From Triatoma infestans (Eukaryota; Arthropoda; Insecta; Hemiptera; Reduviidae), in contig JAAEAF010002619.1 in the NCBI GenBank assembly GCA_011037195.1, forward strand, positions 51,910 to 115,909: DNA of 64,000 nucleotides, read 5' to 3'. A model generated the notes under the pieces. It ran no database searches and was not told the origin of the DNA. It was given only the letters and a program-made list of their open reading frames with translations. The position numbers and the translations under genes were made by a program. This document shows, piece by piece, positions 57,403 to 64,000 of this stretch (positions are counted from its first letter, which is position 1; each line of letters opens with the position of its first letter).

Positions 57403-58918
57403 TGGACTTTTAAATTTGAAGAAAAATCGGTTAATTGGAAAGCGCCATTTTACAGAACAAGCTCTTAGGTTTTTCTTAGATTTTCCTCGAAAGCAACTAC
57501 AATTATTTCGATTAAACTTGTCATGTTCTGCAAAGATACAATTCTATAACTTTTATTTGCTATTAGACACCACACGAAGTTAAAAGAAAAACGTTTTCAA
57601 GAAAATCGCTAAAAACCAAAAAGAAAAGTAACTCAGGAATGTCGCATTTCCAATTAATGGATTTTGCCCGAAAACCAGCGATGCTCTATGAATACCTTAA
57701 CAGAACACCAAGTTTTACGGTTCGTCGGATTTTTCGTTTTTGAGAAATTTTGTGCACCGACACACATACATACAGACTATTCGCTAATAATCTTTTTTTT
57801 TTCATTTTAAGTTTAGACACACACAATCGCAATACTAGAAGTACGAGTAAAAAATGCAATTATGTAAAAAAAAATTTATTATGCAATTTAGAGAGTGGAC
57901 GATGAAGAACAGTCCACATAATAATGCAGGTAGTTTTCAAATGATACCAGTTTTATAGCGAGAGGAGATTTAGCCACAGCCACAACAATCAGTGCCGGAT
58001 AATTGTAGGATTATAATCGCACTGGTAGAGAGAGGGGTAATACCAACTGATGAGATTCCATCCTGGGGATTATCAAGGGAGTCATCATTTCCTTCTGGAA
58101 CTGTTTTGTCTAATTTGATTTTTTGTTGTTTTTTTTATTTTATTTTCTGTTTATATTATCCCTAGGGACTGTATGTTTATTAAAGCGGTTTCTAAAACCA
58201 AATAAAGGGCTACTACGTACATGTATGGATAAAAAAAAAAAATGATTCTTATTGAACATTTACACAACTAACTCTTTACTCGTCCATTCGCTGAATTTTC
58301 TTCTCGTTAAGAAATCTTTTATCATCTCAGTTTCCCCTCAGAATTACCCTAGGACCAGTTTCGAAAAATGATTAAAAAAAAAAAATTAGGCTAACTACAT
58401 ACTGCATGTAAAAGTCGAAATATTATATGCTGAACACCACTATGTGCGTCATAAAAGAAAGTCGATGGCATCCTTTTCAGAAAATTGTTAAAAAGCATTG
58501 CGGCCAATATAGATAGCTCTTTATATCTAAAAATCTATAACTATATCTCAGCCATTTATGTTTATCTATAAAATAAAGGTAACTGTGTAAAATTCCAAGT
58601 TTGAAGGAAACCCGCCAGTTTGATAGCTCACGCTTTATTTAGAGTAAATTTACAAAACTCCAGGAGTGTCAGCTTTAGCGGCTATAACCTCCTAAAGGTA
58701 AATATAAACATTGTTTAAAGCCTAATTATGTAAATGATTTGGGAAATTTTTTTAAAAATTCAAGCAAAAACCCAGTTCTTTATAGTAGAGCGCTCCTCAC
58801 TATCCTATGCCTGAGCACAACCCTCAAAGTTCTAGTCCCCTATTACTCTGCAAAGATGATTTGCGATTAAATTGCACCTGTCCAAGTATTGCACCCGCCA
58901 ATTAGTATTGTAATAAAT
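57403..58918. other. Family A remnants and unassigned DNA
   Basis: Family A half-units continue to about 57760 (GGTTAATTGGAAAGCGCCAT forward, ATGTCGCATTTCCAATTAAT reverse). An (ACACATACATACA) box follows. From 57850 to 58918 nothing was recognised. Confidence 0.45.
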
Positions 58919-58919
58919 G

Positions 58920-59261
58920 CTGCAAGAGCAAGTCGTGTGAGTGTTTCACATCAAATTTTACTTTTTTGTGTATGTATATATGAGCTCACACTTAATATTC
59001 CATTTAACTATCACCATCACATCGGACACAAAAGTTTCGGACAAAATCCATCAACCGGAAGTGCGATTTTACTGATTTTCTTATTTTTTCGCGATTTTCT
59101 TGTTTCTTTAAACTGTACAGAGATAAATACCTGCAACTTTGCAACATTACACCTGGAAAAATTGTTTTTTTTTTGCGGCATTTTAAGGAAACAGTACTAC
59201 TAAGCTTCCCTCTACTTCAGTATAATGTGTTCTACCATCTATATAATAGTAATAATATAAA
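58920..59261 (+). repeat. Family A pieces: distal end, then half-unit 1
   Basis: GCAAGTCGTGTGAGTGTTTC is a distal end. A few bases later half-unit 1 of the next copy appears (TTTCGGACAAAATCCATCAA, CCGGAAGTGCGATTTTACTG), so the pieces are head to tail. The second piece ends TATATAATAGTAATAATA, where family B follows. Confidence 0.75.
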
Positions 59262-59336
59262 TCAGAAGCATCAGAAACGTTTTCCATGATAGCCTGCTTC
59301 ATTTTGTGGTCATCGACCAGTTTCGGGCGTTCGGAA
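59262..59336 (-). repeat. Family B repeat, copy 4
   Basis: The reverse copy reads GAAGCATCAGAAACGTTTTC, CATGATAGCCTGCTTCATTT, TGTGGTCATCGACCAGTTTC and GGGCGTTCGG. It joins family A at the same site as copy 3 and is followed at once by a non-LTR tail. Confidence 0.7.
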
Positions 59337-59344
59337 ATAAACAG

Positions 59345-59712
59345 GCTCTTAGGCAAGAAGAACGGGAGCTCTCAAGCAGCAGGCGGTAGTACCAATTGGC
59401 CTCCGCACTGCAAAGAAAGGAGATAAAGGCAAGAGTGATGGAGCATATGGAGCGAGAAATTTGGCAGCAAGCTGAAGGAAAGCAGTGATCAGCATTGTTG
59501 GAGCGAGACGGCCGATTAGCTGTCAATTTTACCGAGAGCTGAATCCGTGGCTCTGATCAAAATGCTAACCGGTCAAGAATACCTTCAGAGCCATCTACAT
59601 CGCATAGGCATCGCAGTCTCACCATATGCCTTCGATGCCAATCAGCAGTTATGAATGCTGAGCATCTCGACTTTGCCTTCGACAGGGCGTAAATTAAAAA
59701 GAAAAAAAAAGT
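59345..59712 (+). pseudogene. Non-LTR retrotransposon tail (R1/LOA-like), broken
   Basis: One plus frame reads MLTGQEYLQSHLHRIGIAVS. After a one-base shift, LRCQSAVMNAEHLDFAFDRA follows, the C...C...H knuckle layout of R1/LOA-type polymerase C-termini. A stop and an A-rich tract (59693-59710) then close it. ERDGRLAVNF precedes it after a stop. The upstream limit is uncertain. Confidence 0.6.
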
Positions 59713-60039
59713 CTTTAAACATGGAAGTTCAGTGCACAGATTTCCCCTTCTTTTCTTTTTTTTAAAAAAAAGAAGATTTCCCTTGAAAAACGATTTTAGG
59801 ATTTTTGGGTGGGGGAATGGATCTGTCATTATGTTGAAATTTAAACTGCCACTATAAGACAGAGGGCGCTCCTACACTAGTTATACTCAACTATACATCT
59901 TTTGTTTAATGGCAAGCCCAACCTAATGTTACTAAAACGGAATAATTTTAAAGAAAATGTTTCTAATAATTGTATTAATTATAGTTAGAGCAAATCGTTT
60001 TTTGTTAATCATCAATTTTAAACACTACAAGTCGTAGAA

Positions 60040-60089
<50 letters not shown>

Positions 60090-60395
60090 TTGTGAAGATT
60101 AGTGACGTTATATAATATGTTGACATCATGTCAGTTCTGTAAATTTACGGTACATATACTGTTTTGGAATTGAGTGGGGAGAGGAATATATGTCAATCAT
60201 GTACCCTGTTGTATTCTGTGAATATTTCAGGCAGTATCCTGTTGGAACATTGTTCTAACATTAAGGAAACATGTGGCTATATGGCACAGCGTCTCTATAA
60301 TTTATCATAGTTTGAACATTAAATTCATCTATCTAGTATTATATTTTGTATTACAGACTGACTTTATTACGTACATTTATAAATCTTGAAGAGCT
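59713..60395. other. Unassigned DNA with (TA)n(TG)n
   Basis: A compound TA/TG microsatellite lies at 60040-60087. No gene was recognised. Confidence 0.5.
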
Positions 60396-60399
60396 GTGA

Positions 60400-61190
60400 A
60401 TAAAACTGAATATAATGTTAGATGTGCACTGTTCACAAAATATCTCAAAAATAAAAAATCGCAGGAAGCTCCGCATCAGACAGGAATATTTCGGGCCGAA
60501 TCCACCAACCAGAAATGCCACTTTACTGAAAGTTTTTTTTTTTTAGTTTTTTACGATTTTCTCAAAACATCTCCAGAGATTGTATTTACTGGCCGCACAA
60601 ATGAATCCTTATCACTTTTGTTTGGTAGCTTTCTCCGGGAAAATTTATTTTTTGGGGGGGTTCTGGGGGAACTGTAGCATTTTACTATTCTTTAAAGTAC
60701 ATTTCGATATAATACATGATTTTACCACCTTTATGATATTAATATGCAATATAAGGATGATGGAATTCCAAAAATGAAGAATATCGGTTAACCGGAAGTT
60801 GAGTTTTACTGAATAGGTTTTTGAGTTTTCTGGAATTTTCTCGAAGACGGTTACAATGATTTTCTTTAAACTTGGAATGCTTGCTACATAGATAGAGATG
60901 TATCCCTTTTATTTGAAACATTTTTCTGTGAAAATTGATTTTCGAGGGGTATTGTGGGGTTTAAACTTGCACAAACTTTGTTGGTTTGGACATAGAGCGT
61001 CCACAAAAGGCCGATCAGGATATAAGTAAAGTCCCCACCACCCAGTCAGCCAAACTAAACAGTAACGCTGCAATTTTAAAAAAAAAAATTCTTGATTAAA
61101 TTGTATATACTCGTATTATATATACTGCATAATCATTAGAGTGAGAGAAAGTCGTGTGAGTGTTTCACACCAGATTATTTTTTGTGTTTT
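60400..61190 (+). repeat. Family A, best forward copy of the distal three quarters
   Basis: Both half-units are clear: half-unit 1 at 60487-60700 (TTTCGGGCCGAATCCACCAA, CCAGAAATGCCACTTTACTG, TTCTGGGGGAACTG) and half-unit 2 at 60768-60960 (GAATATCGGTTAACCGGAAG, CTTTTATTTGAAACATTTTT, GGGGTATTGTGGGG). The block GAGCGTCCACAAAAGGCCGA with CCCCACCACCCAG follows. It ends GTGAGAGAAAGTCGTGTGAG, TTTCACACCAGATT. The hairpin end is missing. Confidence 0.88.
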
Positions 61191-63510
61191 TTGGTAAAAT
61201 TAAAATTTTGATCATATTTTTGGAATATAAGTATCCCAGGTAGATAACCAGTTCACCTTAGAGGACCGAATATATCTGAAAGTAATGACGTATGTATGAG
61301 TCAACAGATGTATACGTCAATACACTTTAAAAAGTATTTTTTTAAGAGCTTTACCTCCCCCTCCCCCCATCTCCAAACGCTCGGTTAATGTGTTGGAAAA
61401 CTGATAAACAAGAGGTGTTAAAAGTCACTTTCTGTTTTGAAGGAACCAACTCAGAGTTTTCCTAACATTATAATGCATAATCAATTCAGAAGTAATATTC
61501 GTCAGTGGTTTGTATAATGACACCAGGAAATGTCCGGCCGAAAGAAGTGAGACGCGTTACTTGGAATTGTTCTATTCACAGTTTGTATATACGAAATAAC
61601 AAGCAAAAGTGAGAACTATAAAGAGTATAAAGGAGGTGACTCTGCAAGGCAATTGGTTAACCTGGGTTAGTGTTGACTAATGAGCTCCTTAAGTGAACAC
61701 AAATGTGTTTGTAAACTTTTCTTGATGGGTTAAGACTTTTTCCTTTAGGACTGTTATTTGTGTTTATTTTCCTTGTTAACTTCAAGGCTGATTTAGACTC
61801 CAATTTGAGTGGTACTTATTAGAAATTCCACTTGGAATTGGGCGGAGCAGATCGAGAGATGGCGTTGCATAGACTTGTCAGATACGCGGTACATAATGTC
61901 AATGGTGTTGTCCTATGGTTGTGATAAGAAGCATTTTTTCTATGAACTTGTTGTGGTAGAGATAAGAGGTATAATATTTCCTTCATGTCATCACTGAAAA
62001 AAAAAATACCATTACTGGAAGTGGCTATAAAGCTAATACCACTCTGACCTATATCGTGATACATCGTGACTTCCTTGGGAATCAATGTTTGTACAATAAA
62101 CTTAGATTTCTGTAAAAAGATTCCATGTTAAGTTTGACTCGCCTCCAGTACTTATGGGTCGCCCAAACCCAGTACTTGCATAACTGCCTCTTCGGGACCC
62201 TGTGTGTATTGTGTGTTTGTTGGAGAGTGAATATGTTGTTCGTGGTAATAGAACGCAGTTTCTCAAGATCTCTGAAGAAGTGGCTAGTCCAGTAAGGAGT
62301 TCATACTTCTAATTTTGACAATTAAATAGCAATACTTTAATTCTTATTTTATTTACGGAATTATTATTTTACAGTCAAAATAGCTGACAACCACCATCAT
62401 TACAGTCGTTCAAGAGCAGATTAGGAATCTAGACAAAACAAAGTCAACAGTCAAGCTAGAGGAATATTTGCCTTTTATAGCTAAAGAAGAATGTCGTGTG
62501 AGTTTATCCATCAGTTTTTTTTACTTTTTTTAAGAGTGAAATAATTCATCGAGACTTGAAATTCTCGATTTTAGATAAATATGATTGGTTGTATCACTTA
62601 TGAGGGGACCAAACAAGAAGTAAGCTCTAACGATAGAGATGATTTTGTAAATGTGCCAAAACAGCAGTAAATTACACTGTAATTTCCTTTTACAAAATAA
62701 TACTAAAATGCTTCATTACCAACTAACTGAAAACTGTATATTATTACTATTCAAACTAATAAAAATATAACTTCCATCAACGTCTTATTTAATTAAACTA
62801 TAATTAAAAAAATAAACAGATACAAAATAATTAAAACTATAAATCATTTTATTAAATATAGTAATTAATTGAAATTGAATATAATAAAGACATTAATATA
62901 AATTAAAAAGTTATATTAAAGATACATTTGTATAATAATATATGTTTCCCTTTCACTTCATTAAACTTTAATGTCATTTTATTATGTTTAATTAATACGA
63001 TTATAATGTTTTTTCTTGTTGTCAATTATAACAGCTGTTTAACTGTAGGAAAAAAATATAAATCGCGTACAGAAATGACAGCTTTTTTTATTTATTTATT
63101 TCTATAGTATATATTAAATACTATTCATTAAATTGTTACATTATATATTATATATACATAAAGTAATCTACTTAATTTAATTAATTAAATTGCCGTAGTA
63201 TTTATATTGATATAATCGGGATGTTTTATATATATAAAGCTCGCGGGATGCTCTTAATCAGATTATAAATCCGTGAATACAAAGTGTTGATATTGTCTGT
63301 TTTGGAATGTATTAATGATTTATTTCTCTTGCGGCTTGGAATTTAGAAACGCAGTAAAATTACTTTTTTGTTTTTTACACATTTGAATAATAAGGCAATT
63401 ATTCCATTAGAATCAATGACAAAATTTGTACTTTTAATCTGTAGAGATTAAAAGTAAACCAAGTGCTGCCAACATAACAATTAAAGAAGATTCTTCTCGA
63501 CCGTTACTTG
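61191..63510. other. Gene-free AT-rich DNA
   Basis: A lone distal-end trace of family A lies at 62485-62520 (AATGTCGTGTGAGTTTATCC). The segment 62263-62300 matches 46796-46830 in reverse. 62700-63240 is extremely AT-rich. Frames near 61809-62085 are unsupported. Confidence 0.5.
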
Positions 63511-64000
63511 TATGAAGGAAAAGGATTGTGAGTTTCGGTCTTTTAAAAAAATAAAAAAACTTAAATTCTTGCCAACGTTTCGACAAATATATTGTCTTTT
63601 TCAAGGCATAAAAAATTTAAAAAAAAAAGAAAAGACTATTAAATAATCTTTAAAACATATCAAACTTGAAAACTTAGGTATAATTTTGGAAATAAAAAGT
63701 TGAGAACACCTCAACAACACAGAGAATAGTGAACAAATAAAACCCCCAAACCCCCAAATAAAACGGTTTTATTTGTTCACTATTCTCTGTGTTGTTGAGG
63801 TGTTCTCAACTTTTTATTTCCAAAATTATACTTAAGTTTTCATGTTTGATATGTTTTAAAGATTATTTAATAGTCATTTTTATTTTTTTATTTTATTTTT
63901 TATGCCTTGAAAAAGACAATATATTTGTCGAAACGTTACAAGAATTTAAGTTTTTTTATTTTTTTAAAAAGACCGAAACTCACGATCCTTTCGCTTCATA
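63511..64000. repeat. Large palindrome (inverted repeat with 22-bp spacer)
   Basis: The left arm is 63511-63743 and the right arm 63766-64000, nearly identical in reverse. The spacer 63744-63765 reads CCCCAAACCCCCAAATAAAA plus CG. The right arm is still paired at the last base of the window, so the full length is unknown. Each arm holds CCTTGAAAAAGACAATATAT / TTTGTCGAAACGTT, a GACA...TGTC stem followed by GAAACGTT. Arms of about 233 bp with few mismatches indicate a recent or conversion-maintained structure. No coding frame was seen. Confidence 0.9.

Overview
This is an AT-rich eukaryotic window, almost certainly from an arthropod. Jockey-type, LOA/R1-type, CR1-like and Penelope-like retroelements occur together with a tRNA-derived SINE, solo LTRs and short DNA-transposon derivatives. 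The mix fits an insect with a large, repeat-rich genome; a hemipteran is my guess from general impression only. I found no host gene I would defend. Nearly every recognisable coding segment belongs to a mobile element, and most are broken.

The dominant component is a dispersed repeat of about 1 kb, called 'family A' here. I count more than 20 copies or fragments, in both orientations, from one end of the window to the other. One end is a hairpin (CTTCCTCTTAC / GTAAGAGGAAG). The other end is a conserved segment reading GTCGTGTGAGTGTTTCAC and then a T-run. Inside are two related half-units, each carrying the box ACCGGAAGTG. I do not recognise the family. Other elements are nested in it: a CR1-like fragment with a perfect 12-bp target duplication (992-2174), a SINE (29454-29684), a solo LTR (45188-45497) and a 140-bp repeat.

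Layout: 1-5112, family A copies with the nested CR1-like fragment. 5113-9000, AT-rich sequence with two minisatellites. 8752-9442, a possible LTR-retrotransposon 3' end. About 9700-14491, a nearly complete jockey-like element (+) with ORF1 and ORF2, disabled by two in-frame stops and one frameshift. 14492-18500, family A and unassigned DNA. 18980-19670, a TIR element, followed by a 43-bp minisatellite. 20955-29765, family A, a SINE, a solo LTR with CTACA target duplications, and a non-LTR tail ending in (AAT)n. 29766-36790, AT-rich DNA with family A pieces. 36795 to about 42020, a decayed LOA-like element (-) with ORF1, endonuclease, RT, RNase H and a (TAA)n tail. 43260-43790, a Penelope-like element remnant with a GIY-YIG-like segment (-). 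45060-50781, family A, a solo LTR, an inverted LTR pair and a pogo-like MITE. 52100-62530, more family A and a second non-LTR tail. 63511-64000, a large palindrome that runs off the window.

The elements do not form a pathway. The window reads as layers of insertions, whose order can be partly worked out from the nesting. The least explained items are family A, the GGGCG-hairpin repeat ('family B') that adjoins it, the terminal palindrome, and the helically phased TTTCCAAANGGAAA array.
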